This document shows, piece after piece, positions 26,597 to 40,499 of a stretch of DNA of 64,000 nucleotides; within the stretch, counting starts at the first letter, position 1, and each line of letters begins with the position of its first letter. Below the pieces are notes generated by a model, which saw only the letters and a program-made list of their open reading frames with translations, was not told where the DNA came from and did no database searches. The position numbers and the translations under genes were made by a program. The stretch lies in NCBI GenBank assembly GCA_022749755.1, contig CM040447.1, positions 11,836,087 to 11,900,086 of the forward strand, given 5' to 3'. Source of the DNA: Azadirachta indica. Lineage: Eukaryota; Streptophyta; Magnoliopsida; Sapindales; Meliaceae.

Positions 26597-27277
26597 TATA
26601 CTAGGTACTAAAATATTAAATTTAAAATAATTTTATTATTTAAAAAACTTCAAAAAAAATTAATTATTTAAATTAAATATTAAAATAAATTTAAAAAATT
26701 GATAAGCTAACATCTTCTAGATCATTTTTTTTTTTCTTTTAACTTTCTTAATAATAATTTAGTATGTAGTGATCATAAAAAATTTTGGTAATAATTCTTA
26801 AAAATTGATAAAATATGTATAACATAAATATCCTATTGCTCAACATTAAATTTAATTTACATATTATATAATTTATTATTCTATTTTTTATCACAAATTA
26901 TTATTTAGATTTGCCCTAACTTATTTTTAAAGAAATTGATAAATACCTCCCCGAACTATAGAGAATCGACAAATACCCCTAAAATTTCAGAAATAATAAA
27001 TATGCTCTAAATTGGAAAAACGGCAAATACACCTCCAAGTAGTCCAATGTCAATTAAATCTTTATTTTCTATGCCAAATACCTATTATACCCTTGAATTT
27101 CTTTATTCACTCCCTCATTAGTTTGACTTTCAGATCTCTAACTTGTGGCCTGATGTTGACGAGGGAGAGAGATCGATGACAAACGAAGGACCAACAATGG
27201 TTCTTTTATTCTAGCAAGCAAGTGGAATCACTTACACAAGTGCTATTTAAGGTAGCATTCATGGTGATTAAGCCAAG
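26597..27277. other. AT-rich intergenic DNA with a dispersed repeat end
   Basis: Around 26930-27060 there is a motif family of the type 'AAATACCTCCCCGAACTATAG ... ACAAATACCCCT'. It recurs near 43700-43780, 46790-46870 and 58915-58990, probably as ends of a dispersed DNA element. No gene is seen. Confidence 0.4.
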
Positions 27278-27282
27278 CTCTT

Positions 27283-28012
27283 TGTTAGGAAATTAGGAGT
27301 CGAAGCAAAACATGCAACTACAATGAAATGAAGAAAACAATGAAAATAAACGTTATGTAGGAGGTATAACCATCCATCACCGTAAAGTAATAAATAAGTA
27401 GAAGGTATAATCATTCATCAAAATAACAATAATAAGTAGGAGGTATAACCGTCCATAATAAAATAAAATAGCAAAATAAATCGACACAAATATTTTATGT
27501 GGAAAAACCCCTAAACAAATTAGGGTAAAAATCACGGGCAAGTATAGAAGTATTTCACTATTTTAAAGTGAGGTTTACAACTCTCTTTCTCTCCAATAAT
27601 AAGGAAAGAACAACTTTCTAAATAGGAGTATTTTACACTCTTTTTCGAAATAGGAGAAATAACTCTAAGTGAAGAATATAACACAAAAAAGAAACTAATT
27701 TTTCTCTCTTTGTAGAAACTCTCAAAGGACAATTTGGGATTAATGGAATGGTGAAAGGGGTGAGGTATTTATAATGGTTTCCTTCTCCCATTTTTCAACA
27801 CACATTCCACAATTTACTCCACAAATTTCTCCATCTACCAACCACTACCTAAATTCAAACTTTCTCCACTGAACACCAACCTAATTAGTAAAGAAAGTTA
27901 AGAAGGAGTAGCTGCACTTTCGGTGCTCTTATACAGTATGACACTGTTCATAAATACGGCACTATTCATATATACGATACTATTCACCAAAAGTGAACTT
28001 TACAATTTCACA
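27283..28012 (-). repeat. 3' LTR of Copia element 1 (730 bp)
   Basis: Reads TGTTAGGAAATTAGG...TTTCACA on the plus strand and closely matches the unrearranged part of the right LTR. It adjoins the CTCTT target duplication at left and the polypurine tract at right. Confidence 0.9.
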
Positions 28013-31000
28013 TTCTCCCACTTAAAGTCACTTTTGGTAATCCCTCCTTACTTGCCAATTCCATGCTTGCTTACGTTTCTGCTAGGTCATATGAGAATCT
28101 ACACCATATAAACTTGTCAGTGTTTATTAGCTTGGTCATTCCATCTACCAGATTTTCGTTGGTATGTATCTTTTGCATATCTACACTTCCATCTTCCCCC
28201 ATTTCTCGAACAAAATGATATTGAACCCCTATGTGCTTTGTCCTTGAATGAAATGCTGGATTTTTTGCAATGTGTAAGACGCTCTGACTATTACAAAATA
28301 AAGCGATCTTATCTTGTTTGTACCTGAGCTCTTCTAATAATCTTTGAATCTAAACAGCTTCCTTACAAGCTTGTGTAGCTGCCATGTATTCTGCTTCTGT
28401 AGTGGATAGTGCCACAACAGTCTGTAATTTTGAAACCCAACTTATAACTGCCCTTGCAAGTGTAAACACATAGCTTGTAGTAAATTTCTTTTTATCCAGA
28501 TCTCCTGCAAAATCTGAGTCCACATAACCCCTGACAGTGAATTCCGATTTTCCATAACATAATGTAGCATCTGAGGTTCTTTTGATGTATTTCAAAATCC
28601 TCTTCACAGTTTCCCAATGCTCTTTACTAGGATTCGCCATAAAACGACTAACTGCTCCCACTGCTTGTGCAATGTCTGGTCTTGTGCATATTATAGCGAA
28701 CATCAAACTTCCCACTGCTGATGCATACGGCACTCGAGACATCTCTCTTCTCTTTGCTTCATTGTTAGGACACATACTTGAGGATAACTTGAAATTAATA
28801 AGAAGTGGTGTAGAAATTGGCTTAGTTTCGTGCATGTTGAAGCGTCGTAAGATTTTTCTCAAGTAATTCTTCTGAGATAGCCAAATCTTCCTATTATTTC
28901 TGTCTCGGTGAATTTGCATCCCTAGAATCTTGTTTGCTGGTCCTAAGTCCTTCATTTCAAATTCCCCAGCCAACTGTGCCTTTAATTCTTGGACTCGATC
29001 TTTGTTGGGGCCTGCTACCAACATGTCATCCACTTACAACAACAAAATAATAAAGTCATTATCACCATCAAACCTTTTGTAGTACGTATAATGATCTGAA
29101 CTGAGTCTGTTGTACCCAAAGCTAATTATGAAGGAATCAAATCTCTTGTATCAACACCTTGGCGCCTGTTTGAGACCGTACAGAGACTTGTTTAACCTGC
29201 AAACCAAGTTCTCCTTGCCTGTTTCAGTAAAACCTTCTGGTTGGAGCATATAGATTTCTTCTTCAAGCTTCCCATGAAGAAATGCAGTTTTGACATCTAA
29301 CTACTCAAGATATAAATCAAATGTAGCACATATAACTAGGACTACTCTGATTGTTGTAAGTCGAACCACCGATGAAAATATCTCATTAAAGTTAATACCT
29401 TTTTTTTGAACATAGCCCTTTACCACTAATCGTGCACGATACCGTTCCACTTGATCATTATTATCCCGTTTGATTTTATAAACCCATTTGTTACCAATGG
29501 CTTTTCTTCCATGTGGTAATGGTACTAGTTCCCATGTCTTGTTCTTATGTAGAGCTTCAATCTCTTTTACATTACTGCCATCCATAAAGATGCATCTGAG
29601 CTACTCGAAGCTTCATGAAAAGTTGAGGGCTCGCCATCCTCTGTTAGAAGACAGTATGCTACATTGCTCTTTGTAACATACTTCGAGTGCCAAGTTGGTG
29701 CTTTCCTTTCGCGAGTTGACCGACGAACTTTTGGAGCCTCAGACCTAATTGGTTCTTGTACCTCGTGCTCTGGTGATGATTCAGAAAAGTCTGAAATTTC
29801 TTGTGCTTTATCATTTTCCACGTATAATGTTGTAGTCTCTGAGCTTTCCTTCAATGTGCTATCATCTCCATCTTTTTCTTGTAGTTGATCTTCTACAAAA
29901 ATAACATCCTTGCTGACTATGACCTTGCGGGCAGTGGGATCCCATAAGCGATACCCATTTACACCATCAGCATACCCAAGAATATACACTTTCTAGATTT
30001 CAGATTTAACTTCGTTCTTTCTTGGGCATTATACATTACATACACAGGACATCCAAATGAATGTAGATGAGAGTAATCAGCTGGTTTACCAGTCCACATC
30101 TCGATCGGTGTCTTCAACCCAATTGCTGTTGATGGTGACTAATTTATCACATAACAAGTAGTTTTTGCTGCTTTTGCTCAAAATGAATGAGGTTGTCCCG
30201 CAGTTCTTAACATAGTTCTCATCCTTTCTACAAGAATTCTGTTCATCCGCTCTGCCACTTGATTTTGCTGCGGAGTGTATGGTACTCTAAACTGTCTTTC
30301 AATACCTTCTTGCTTATATAGTGCAAGAAACTCACCATCTGTATACTCTCTTCCATTGTCTGTTCTCAAACACTTGATCTTCTTCTTAGATTCAAGTTCC
30401 ACTCGCGCTTTGAAGTCTTTGAACACTGAAAACGCTTCTGACTTTTTCTTAATTGGATATACCCAACATCTCCTGGAGTAATCATCAATAAAAGTCACAA
30501 GATACTTTACTCATCCTAAAGACACTTCCGATGATTCCCAAATATTAGAATGAATCAAATTTAGAATGCATTTGCTCCCAGTATTAGATTTGTTGAACTT
30601 TAACCTATGCTGCTTACTTATAACAAAATGCTCGCAAAACGGTAGTTTCACCGCTTTAAGTCCTAGAAGTAATTTTCGGTCGGAGAGAATCTTCAAACTT
30701 TGTTTTGACGTGTGGCCGAGATTAAGATGCCACATTATTGTCAATTCTTCTCCTTTGCTAGTTGAAGCAACACACCCATCAGCTTTCTGTTGTGTTTCTC
30801 CCTTAAATATGAATAAATTTGCAGTAATCTTTTCTGCTTTCAAAACCACAAGCGCTCCTCTAACAATCTTTATAATCCCATTCTCAATATGAGTTTTGCA
30901 TCCAAGATCATCTAATTGTCCTAAAGACACTAGATTTTTCTTCAAGCCTTTGACATGTTGTACCTCTTTAATAGTGCGAGTTATTCCATCGTGCATTTTT

Positions 31001-32113
31001 ATCTTAATAGTACCAATACCGGCGATCTCCAAGGCATGATCATTATCTATGTATACAGATCCTCCAGAGATAGGTTCATATGTGCGAAACCATTCTCTTC
31101 GAGAGGTCATGTGCCATGTTGCTCCTGAGTCTACAAGCCAGACATCAGCAAGTCGTTTTCTACCTTCAACAATCATTGTTGCCTTACGGTATAGTACTTC
31201 AACATCATCTGAGGTACTTGCAACACAATCCTGAGCCTTTGATATCTCGGAATCTCTACTCTTCTTATTATTCCAACAATTCTTTTTGACGTGTCCTTTC
31301 TTGCCATAATTGTAGCACTTGACATTCTTCTTACCTTTTGATTTTGATCTACCTTGATTCTAGCTCCCACTGGACTTACGTTCAGTTGATCTTCCTCTTG
31401 TCATTGATCATGCTTCTGCTTACTGCGAACTCACATTTCTATCTTCTTTGTTTCTGCGCCTCTTTTTTTCTTCTAAGATAGTGGCTGCAACATCATTGAA
31501 GACTAAAGAGTCCGTTTAGACATTAGTTGTTAAGTTGATGATGAGTTGATCATATGAGTTGGGTGGACTTTGAAGTAGAATCTCCGCACATTTATTTTTC
31601 CTCCATTTTGCACCCAAACGTTGTAAGTTGTAAAAATATAGTTTTCAAGATGTTGATATGATCAGTCACCGATGTGGATTCAGCCATTTGAAGAGTGTAA
31701 AGTCTTCTCTTTAAGAAGATTTTGTTGTGTAGTGACTTGACCTTGTACAATTTTGTCAAAGTATCCTATATTTCCTTTGCCGTCTTCATCTCCTCCACAC
31801 TAGTTAATACTCCATCAGCTAGCCCCAAGTGTACATTGGCAATTGCATCACCGTCCATCTCGTTCCACTTGCCTGTGTTGATATCCAAGAGTTTTTCACC
31901 AATTGCTGCTAAACACTTCTCCTTCCTTAAAATTGCTTTCATTTTCATTTTCCACAATGAAAAATTGTTTCCGTTGAATTTCTCAATTTCAAACTTTGCT
32001 GCTATTGTTGATGATTATCTGCTTCTCACTTATACCGAATTTCACTAATTCACCATCAATAGTACTTGTAAATAGTAACTATGAACAGTAACCCCGCACA
32101 ACTCTGATACCAC

Positions 32114-33050
32114 TGTTAGGAAATTAGGAGTCGAAGCAAAACATGCAATTACAATGAAATTGGAAAAACAATGAAAATAAACGTTGTATAGGAGGTATAA
32201 CCATCTATCACCGTAAAGCAATAAATAAGTAGAAGGTATAACCGTCCATCAAAATAACAATAATAAGTAGGAGATATAACCGTTCATAGTACAATAAAAT
32301 TACAAAATAAATCGACACAAATATTTTACGTGGAAAAACCCTAAACAAATTAGGGTAAAAACCACGGGCAAGTATAGGAGTATTTCACTATTTTAAAGTG
32401 GAGATTACAACTCTCTTTCTCTTTAATAACAAGGAAAGAACAACTCTCTAAATAAGAGTATTTTACACTCTCTATCGAAATAGGAGAAACAACTCTAAGT
32501 AAAAAATACAACACAAAAAAGAAACTAATTTTTCTCTCTTTGTAAAAACTCTCAAAGGATGATTTGGGATTAATGGAATAGTGAAAAGGATGAGGTATTT
32601 ATAGTAGTTTCCTTCTCCCATTTTGAGAGAGAGTGTAAAATACTTCTATTTAGAGAGTTATTCTTTCCTTGTTATTAGAGAGAAAGAGAGTTGCAATCTC
32701 CATTTTAAAATAGTGAAATACTCTTATACTTGCCTGTGATTTTTACCTTAATTTGTTTAAGAGTTTTTTCACGTAAAATATTTATATCGATTTATTTTGC
32801 TATTTTATTTTATTATGAACGATTATACATCCTACTTATTTATTACTTTACGGTGATGGATGGTTATACCTCCTACATAACGTTTATTTTCATTGTTTTC
32901 TCAATTTCATTATAATTGCATGTTTTGTTTCGACTCCTAATTTCCTAACAGTGGTATCAGAGCTATTGGTTGTGTGAGTTACTATTCATAGTTACGGTAC
33001 TTTTCATCTATACTGTATTATTCACCAAAAGTGAATTTTACAATTTCACA
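32114..33050 (-). repeat. 5' LTR of Copia element 1, containing an inverted insertion
   Basis: The first about 510 bp match the left LTR. From about 32625 the sequence turns round and repeats, inverted, about 330 bp of the LTR plus the primer-binding site (CAGTGGTATCAGAGC near 32950) and leader. It then rejoins LTR-like sequence to end TTTCACA. This makes it about 200 bp longer than the 730-bp left LTR. Confidence 0.8.
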
Positions 33051-33118
33051 CTCTTAGATCTAGATCTCATGATTTTGTCATTGTTGGTTGCTTTTGTTTT
33101 GGCAAAAGAGAAAGAACG

Positions 33119-33304
33119 TATTAAAAGAAGAATCGAAGATGGAGCGAAACATGCTCTCTCATTAACTTGGCTCCTTACAAAAGAAGTTTAGCCCTTATAT
33201 ATCAGGTTTAAACTAAAAGAAACTAACTAACAAACTAATAATAGAATTTGCCAGTTGTACAAAGGAATTAGTTAATAAATAATTATGAACTAAGTTAACT
33301 TTTA
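33119..33304 (-). repeat. 3' LTR of Copia element 2
   Basis: About 185 bp, closely matching 39560-39738 and followed at right by the C-rich complement of a polypurine tract (ACTCCCCCTTAAGG). Confidence 0.75.
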
Positions 33305-36300
33305 AAACTCCCCCTTAAGGTGGCCAATGAAGATCAATCATGGCCATCTTGGATAAAAGGCCAAATAAACTAGCAGTAGGAAGTGCCTTGGTGAAACATC
33401 AACTAATTGATGTTGAGTACGAATAGGAAGAAGCTTGAGAAAACCATTATTGATCTTGTCTCGTACAAAGTGGTAATCAATCTCAATATGCTTGGTGCAT
33501 TCATGGAAAGTAGGATTGGAGGCAATGTGCACTGCGGCTTGTTATCACAGAAAACTAAAATTGGACCAGTGAGAGAGACTTGAAAAGCTTGAAGAAGTTG
33601 ATGAATCCACACTAACTCACTAATAGTACCTGCCAAGGCTTGATACTTAGCTTCAGCTGAAGATCGAGATAGTGTTGTTTGTTTTTTAGATTTCCAAGAA
33701 ATCATTGAATCACTAAGAAAAATACAAAAGCCTAAAATGGATTTTGAGAATCCAAACATGCTCCCCAGTCATCATCAACAAAAGCTTTAAAGTGAAAATT
33801 AGGAGCAGAAGAAAATAAGAGACCTTAACCAGGGAAAGATTTAAGATATTGATGCAAATGGTGCACAGCATCAAGATGACACTACCAAGGTTGGGAAACC
33901 AACTGACTAAGTTTATGAACAGCAAAAGTTATATCATGTTGAGAAATGGTTAAGTATATCAATCTTCCCACAAGTCTTCGATAAAGTATAGGATCATGAA
34001 GCAAATCTCCTTCAAAAGAGCTCATTTGAGCTTTGGATCCATAGGAAATAAAGCTGGCTTACTTGCAAGAAAGCCAGTGTCTTCAAGTAACTGCAAGGAA
34101 TAATGCCTTTGAGATAGAACTATACCTTTGTTGGATCAAGCAAGTTTAAGGACAAGAAAGTATTTGAGAGCAATAAGGTCTTTAAGCTTGAACTGATTAT
34201 AAAGAAAGCTTTTAAAAGAATCAATATTCTGAGATTGTGCTCCTGTGGTGATAATATCATCAATATAAACCAACAAAGCAACAAAGTTAAGACCTGATCC
34301 TTTGGTAAAAAGAGAGTAATCAGATTTACATTGAGTAAAACCATGAATAAGTACGGCATGAGAAAACTTGGCAAACCATTGTTGAGATGCCTGTTTCAAT
34401 CCATAAATTGATTTGTGTAGCTTACAAACCAACTTCTCCCCCTTAAGACTGGAATGAGAAACCTGTTTAGAATACCCCAGAAGCATGTTTATATAAACCT
34501 CTTCAAATAAGTCTCCATTGAGAAAGGCCAATTGTTTTTAGTAGTAATGGGAACAAAAATTTTGACAGTAACCAGTTTTGCTACAAGGGAAAAGGTTTTA
34601 ATAAAATCCATGCCCTCTTGTTGAGTGTATCCTTTAGCAACCAAACGTGTTTTGTATTTGTCAATGCTCCTATTTGACTTATATTTCACTTTACAGATCT
34701 ATTTACAGCCTATAGAATGCTTATCTTTAGGAAAAGGTATAACAGTCCAAGTTTTATTAAACTCCATAGCTTCTAACTTTCTTTGCATAGCCTCCTTCCA
34801 ATGATCAAATCCGATTGCTTGATGATAAAATTAGGCTTCAAAAGTAAAAGAAATATTACAAAGGAGAGTGCTATGAAAGGATGTAAATGAAGCATAACAA
34901 AGAAAATAAGTGATGGGATATGAAGAATCTGTATCTGGAATAGAATCATTGGTTAAGAGATTGCAATGAAAATCTCTAAGGTAGGAAGGTGGTTTAGTTG
35001 TTCTACTGAGGTTGAGGAGCTGAAATAAGAGCAGAAACATCTTCTAAAGCAACAAAAGTAAGAAATAACATCTTTTAAAGCATATTTAGCATTTGATGCA
35101 TGAGGTTAAATGGTATAGTTGGAAACTGGATCAAAAGGATGAACACTTTGCAGAAATTGGTTGTCGTGAGGAAAAAGAGGAAGTAACATAAAGAGACTTA
35201 GGTAAAACTAAGTCAAGAAAAGGATCAACCAAGTCAGAAGAAGAAGGAGAAAAAGTACGAAAGGAGAAATTGTCTCATGGAAAACAATATCCCTGGAAAC
35301 GAAAATTTGTTTGGAAATAATGTCATAAATCTTATACCCTTTTATACCTAGAGAATAACCAATAAACGCATAGGTTCTAGCTTCAAGTGTAAATTTAATT
35401 CTATGGGAAGAAAGAGTTGACGTAAAACGTAGGCTTCTAAAAACGCTTAAGAAATGGTAATCAATAGGTTTTTGATATAACAAAGTATAAAGAGCATGAT
35501 TAGATAAAAGAGGTGAATGAGTCTTATTGATTAGAAAGGTAGTAGTAAATATGCACTCACCTTAAAATTGAACAGGAACTTAAGATTGAAAGAATAAAGC
35601 CCAAGCAACATTAAGAAGGTGTTGATGCTTTCTCTCTACCACAAGATTTTGTTCATGTCTTTCTATACAAGAAAATTGATGGATAACTTCTTTAAAATGA
35701 AAGAAATCTATAAACTATAATTTTGGAGCATTATCAGATATGAATTTTTTAATTACAGCACAAAATTGAGTTTCAATGAGTCAAAAAAATTGTGGAATAA
35801 TAGCAATAGCATCATGCTTATTTTTTATAAGATACAACTATGTGAACCGTGTGCAGTCATCTACCAAAGTCAAGAAATATCTTAAACCATTATGAGTAGA
35901 CTGATGAAAGGGACCCCAAGTGTCATAGTGAATCAAACTAAAAGCTTGAGTAGACTTGTGATTATTAGAGAAAAACGACAGTCTCTTTTGTTTAGCAAGT
36001 GGACAGATAAAACAAGGAAAAAAAAATCTACGTTTATTAAACTGTAACTGTTCTTGCAAAAATCCAAGTCTTTTAGTAGACAAATATCTTAATATGTGAT
36101 GCCATATTTGAGCATTCACATTTTTAACAACAGAAGAAACATTACACAAAGAAGCAAACAGAATATAAGACTTTATTTTGGTCTTGAAAATTTTTTGAAT
36201 CAATCACATAGAGATCATCAACTCTTTTATGCTTGCCAATCATCTTCAAGCTGGGAAATTCCTTAAGAAGGCATGCATCAGTAAGAAACTGAATCCTTAA

Positions 36301-36447
36301 AGTAGAAGACCTGGTTAGTGCACTTACAAACAACATGTTGAAGTTGAATTGAGGAACATATAACACATCATCAAAAACCAGTTGAGATGAGAGCTTCACA
36401 GTTCTAATAAATTGAACGGAGATTTTACTTTAGTTAGGCAAAGTAAC

Positions 36448-38198
36448 TATAACATCCTTAATTCTAAGAAATTTCGACAGAATTTCTGTTATAATATAGT
36501 ATACGTCAAATATGTAATTCTGTAAGTTTTAAAATTTCAATTTAAATACTTTCAATAAAATTAAACACCAACTGTTTCATTTTATTAATTAACAAAATAT
36601 AATCAGTTTCATGAGTTCTAACATTTAAATACAAACATGAAAATTGCATCAAAACTATACATTGCAAAATCTTACTCTTATAATTACACATAATTTCAAA
36701 AGTAGCAAAATCTTAGTCCTAGAGTATCCTTTGTCTTCTATTTACAAATCTCCAGTATTGCCTAAACTTGAAAAGTAGGGATGAGTTAATGCCCAATAGA
36801 TATTTATATATAAAGGTAATTTTAAAAATTGCAATAAATAAATTTGAACATAAAAGTACTTCTTAATTTCTAATAAAGAGTATGGAAGAATATTAAATCA
36901 AAATTTTAATTTCAATATTTATATAAACAACGTAAAACACATAATTTCATATGTGTTTGTATATTTTATAAGTATTATTTTGAAAGACCGTTGTCTCAAA
37001 AACTGGTCATACGTACTTTAGGGGTATTATTCTTAAAGATCGTCATCCCATCAAAAACAATTTTTAAGGACATTATTTTTAGAGACCGTTGCCTCAATAA
37101 AAATGACCTTTAGGGGCATTATTCCCAAGGACCGTCGCCTCAAACACAGGTGCCACGTCACAACAATAACCATGGCCATCACATTTTCATTTATCAATTC
37201 ATTTCATAATATTTTTATACAAACCATATATTTATAAAAATACAATACGTGTTGATACAATTTTCTCACTGTATTTGTACATTTAACATCCCTATGAAAA
37301 TTACTATTTAAACCCAATTCGAAAAATAATTAATTGGATTAATACGTGGTGATTCAGAAATTTCATACACATTTATCAAAACATCAACTGTAAATTAAAC
37401 ACCTTACTTTTCAATTTTAAAATCAAAATTCACCAAATGCATATAAATACCTACTTGACAAATTTGTTATTATTCTATTGCTCTGTTGACTTCTCTACCT
37501 CCGAATCACCTTATATTGTCAATTTAACAATAGTAATAAATAATGATCCAACAATACTAAATAATGGTTCAAACTTCGTTATCTAAAAATATGTGCATTT
37601 ATATATATACATAGTTTTTAAACATATATTTATATACTAACAGTTAAACTTTTCACAACAAAATTACGTAAATAATTTACTAAACTTGAAATTCAAAATT
37701 AATCGTTAAGAATTAAACACTAACCGAACCTGTCCTCCTTTATTCTCTCCTTTCTTCACTCTGTTTCTAATTGAATAGAAAAAAAAACGAAAGTTTATAT
37801 GCATGTATGTATGTATGTATGCATATATATATATATATATGCACCACTAAAATCAAATATGTTTTGCCTAATTATTTATTATTTTATTTTATTTTATTTT
37901 TAACACTTACCACTACCTACTTCACGCAGGTACTGCCCAAATTCTTAAATTGAAACACACGACATCTTAATTTTAATCAAATCTTTCAACTTCTCTTTTT
38001 ATATATTTTATTCATAACAAAATTTATATTATCCAATAATTTTATTCTTTTAAAATCATAAACATATTCGTCCTAATCAATAATTTTTTTATAAACATAT
38101 TTATCTTATAAATTCTAAACTGTTATGTCCTCGTATAATATAAAGTGGACATATCCAACACATGTATTTTAATTAAAGCAAGAACCCAGGGTATTACA
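36448..38198 (+). repeat. Solo LTR of a Gypsy-type element (1.75 kb) nested in Copia element 2
   Basis: The insertion starts TATAACATCCTTAATTC and runs into AATTTCGACAGAATTTC, a typical Gypsy LTR opening (TG apparently mutated to TA). It ends GGGTATTACA. Flanking bases GTAAC (36443-36447) and ATAAC (38199-38203) agree at four of five positions, as expected for an aged 5-bp target duplication. The interrupted protease/GAG-pre-integrase reading frame resumes on either side. Inside are GTAT and AT microsatellites (about 37804-37840). Confidence 0.7.
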
Positions 38199-39559
38199 AT
38201 AACAAAGGCATTTTGAACCAGTTTCATGGACAAGAAAACATGCTCACTAAAGCAAATGTGACTGGTTGCACCTGAGTCAACAATCCAATATCTAGAAGAA
38301 CAGAAGATCAGATTGATTGAAATGGACAAGCAAGCACCTGAAGCTCGTGTTGAAGAAATAGGTGCGTCAGAACCATTCTTAGCATCTGAAAGATGATTGC
38401 TCAACATTGCCATCAAGTGAGAATATTGTGAAGGATTGAGCATTTGCACAAATTGCTCATATGATTGCCATTATTAGAAGTTCTAGCATCATAAACTTGA
38501 TTAGCAACCTTTAATACCCCAGTGTTAGAGTTGGAGTTAGAATTCTGTTTGTCTTGGCTTATACCCTGGTGGATAACCATGCAGCTTCTAGCATTTGTCA
38601 ATTGTATGTCCAGAATAGCCACAGTGGGTGCAGATTGGTCTTTTGATTAGGTTTGTCAGTGCTTTAAATAGAATTGGTCTTGTGTGAATCTATTTTGACA
38701 GCAAATACCAAAAATTTCACTAAGATGTGTTTGCTGTTCCTCTTGAGAAACTAGAGCAAAGACTTTATTAATTGGAGGAATGGAATCCATGAGCAGTAAC
38801 TGTCCTCTAACTTGAGCAAAATTATCATTCAACCCTATCAAAAAAGACATAACATACTCCATATGATAATGATCAGCCAAATTCTTAGTTCCACCACAAG
38901 AGTATTTGCCACATGAACAAGCAGGACTGTAATTACTAAGTTCTTCCCAAATGGTTTTGAGCTTAGTGAAATAAGCACCAACATATAATTGGCCTGAGTG
39001 AGATTTATTAATTCTCTCCTAAGTTGAAATATTCTTGGACCATTTCTTTGTATAAATCGCTTTTTAAGATCAATCCAAATTTCATAGACAGATTGAGAGA
39101 AAATAACAGAAGCAGATATCTCCTTTGAAACAGAATTCAATATTCAAGAAATAATTCAGAAGAGATCTGTAACTGTAGGCTGAGGAATAAATCCATCTAT
39201 AAACCCTAATTTATTCTTTACTGAAAAAGCAATTATCATTGATCAGCTTCAAGATGTGTAATTATCTCTAGTAAGTGGTTGAGAAACTAAAACCAAACCA
39301 GGATTAGTAGTATAGTGAAGAAAATAAGGACTGGAGTAGTCTTCAATGGTGCAATTGTTCATCAAAGTTCTAGTAGTGTATGTAGTGTTCTGAGAGTTGC
39401 TATCACTTGCCATTAGCTCAATCGAAGATCAAAGGCAAGCAACAAGAAGAAAACCAAAAGATCAAAGAAGATCGAAGAAGAAAAGATGAACTAAATCAAG
39501 ATCTAAGTCCAAGAAGGTTGAAGAAGATCACAGAAGAAGCACACAGTGCTCTGATAGAA

Positions 39560-39738
39560 TATTAAAAGAAGAATCGAAGATGGAGGGAAACATTCTCTCT
39601 TATTAACTTGGCTCCTTACAAAAGAAGTTTAGCCTTTATATATTAGGTTTAAACCGAAAGAAACTAACAAACTAATAATAGAATCTGCTAGCTGTACAAA
39701 GGAATTAGTTAATAAACAACTATTAACTAAGCTAACTC
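39560..39738 (-). repeat. 5' LTR of Copia element 2
   Basis: Matches the left LTR with scattered differences. Exact termini are uncertain because neither end shows a canonical TG or CA. Confidence 0.75.
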
Positions 39739-40494
39739 CTAATAGAAGGCAACATCTTATATCGATTGACAAGAAGATGTTGTGTTGGTTTGTTTGTTTA
39801 GTCGGGTAGTGAGAAACTGTTGGCCAACGATGGAGAGGGGCTGCTTTGCTTGGGCGGGTTGGTGGGTAGGTAGATGGACACGTACAAATGAAATTAGGAA
39901 TTCTTTTTTTTTTTTTTTTAATATAGTTGAAAAATACTAAATTGGTCTTTAAACTAACGGCATATTGATGGCACACTATCCTGAGGAAAGTATCTGCTAT
40001 TCCTCTAAATATGAGGGGGTAATCTATTAATTGTCCCTTATTTTTATTTCCAATTTCTAAATTTAACCCTTAAAATTCTAATGATTTTTTTTTATTAAAG
40101 TAATATAATAAAACTATTAATTAATCACTAAGGAACTATTTGTGTTTTGAATTGAAGTTCAAATAAAATTATTTATATGTTTAAAAATTATTTATTTTCT
40201 AATTTATATCTGAAAATTTATTAAAAATATATAAATGTAATTAAGTTAAAAAATTTAATTTAAATATGAATAACTTAATATTTGAATGAATTAAATATTT
40301 ATTTTAATAATATTCTTAATTTACTAATTTAACATTTATAGGTCAACAATTGAAAATATTAGTTTTAAATTTTTTATTTTTATAAAAATAAATAGTTTAA
40401 CATTCATATTTAAATATGATTTAAATTTAAGTTGAATTTAAATTTTAACTATGTTCAGATTTTAAATAAAAAAATAAATACTACCTAAATTAGA
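39739..40494. other. Intergenic DNA between Copia element 2 and duplication copy B
   Basis: A moderately G-rich stretch (39770-39880) is followed by AT-rich DNA. No gene is recognised. Confidence 0.4.
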
Positions 40495-40499
40495 AAGAA

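Larger units (their letters stand above)
27283..33050 (-). mobile_element. Ty1/Copia retrotransposon 1 (Tork/Tnt1-like), defective
   Basis: Flanked by a perfect 5-bp target duplication CTCTT (27278-27282 and 33051-33055). The minus-strand order is 5' LTR (32114-33050), primer-binding site (about 32098-32113), gag (about 31990-31400), zinc knuckle (about 31280-31320, second Cys replaced by Tyr), protease with DSGATWHMTS (about 31120), GAG-pre-integrase, integrase core (30498-30178), reverse transcriptase (29585-28800) and RNase H ending ALSTTEAEYMAATQACKEAV (about 28420-28355). It is non-autonomous as it stands: many frame breaks, and the Tyr codon of the polymerase YVDD motif is a TAA stop (29036-29034). 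A polypurine tract AAGTGGGAGAA precedes the 3' LTR. Copia is clear from integrase lying before RT; the lineage is from motif resemblance. Confidence 0.92.
33119..39738 (-). mobile_element. Ty1/Copia retrotransposon 2 (Ale/Retrofit-like), defective
   Basis: Short LTRs (about 185 bp) share TATTAAAAGAAGAATCGAAG at 33119 and 39560. Next to the right LTR is a PBS-like TCTATCAGAGC (minus strand). A polypurine tract lies right of the left LTR near 33305-33318. Minus-strand order: gag (about 39140-38640), intact zinc knuckle CTHCGYSGHTIDKC near 38630-38590 followed at once by a TAG, protease DSGATSH (about 38280), GAG-pre-integrase and integrase start (36400-35840), integrase C-terminal region (35480-35210), reverse transcriptase with YIDDI (34690-34130) and RNase H with SRSSAEAKYQALA (about 33690). 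Stops and shifts make it inactive. A solo LTR interrupts the protease/GAG-pre-integrase region. A clean target duplication was not found. Confidence 0.88.

Noticed and set aside
29664..31289. Plus-strand open frames within Copia element 1
   Set aside because: They are antisense to the integrase, protease and linker regions of the element.
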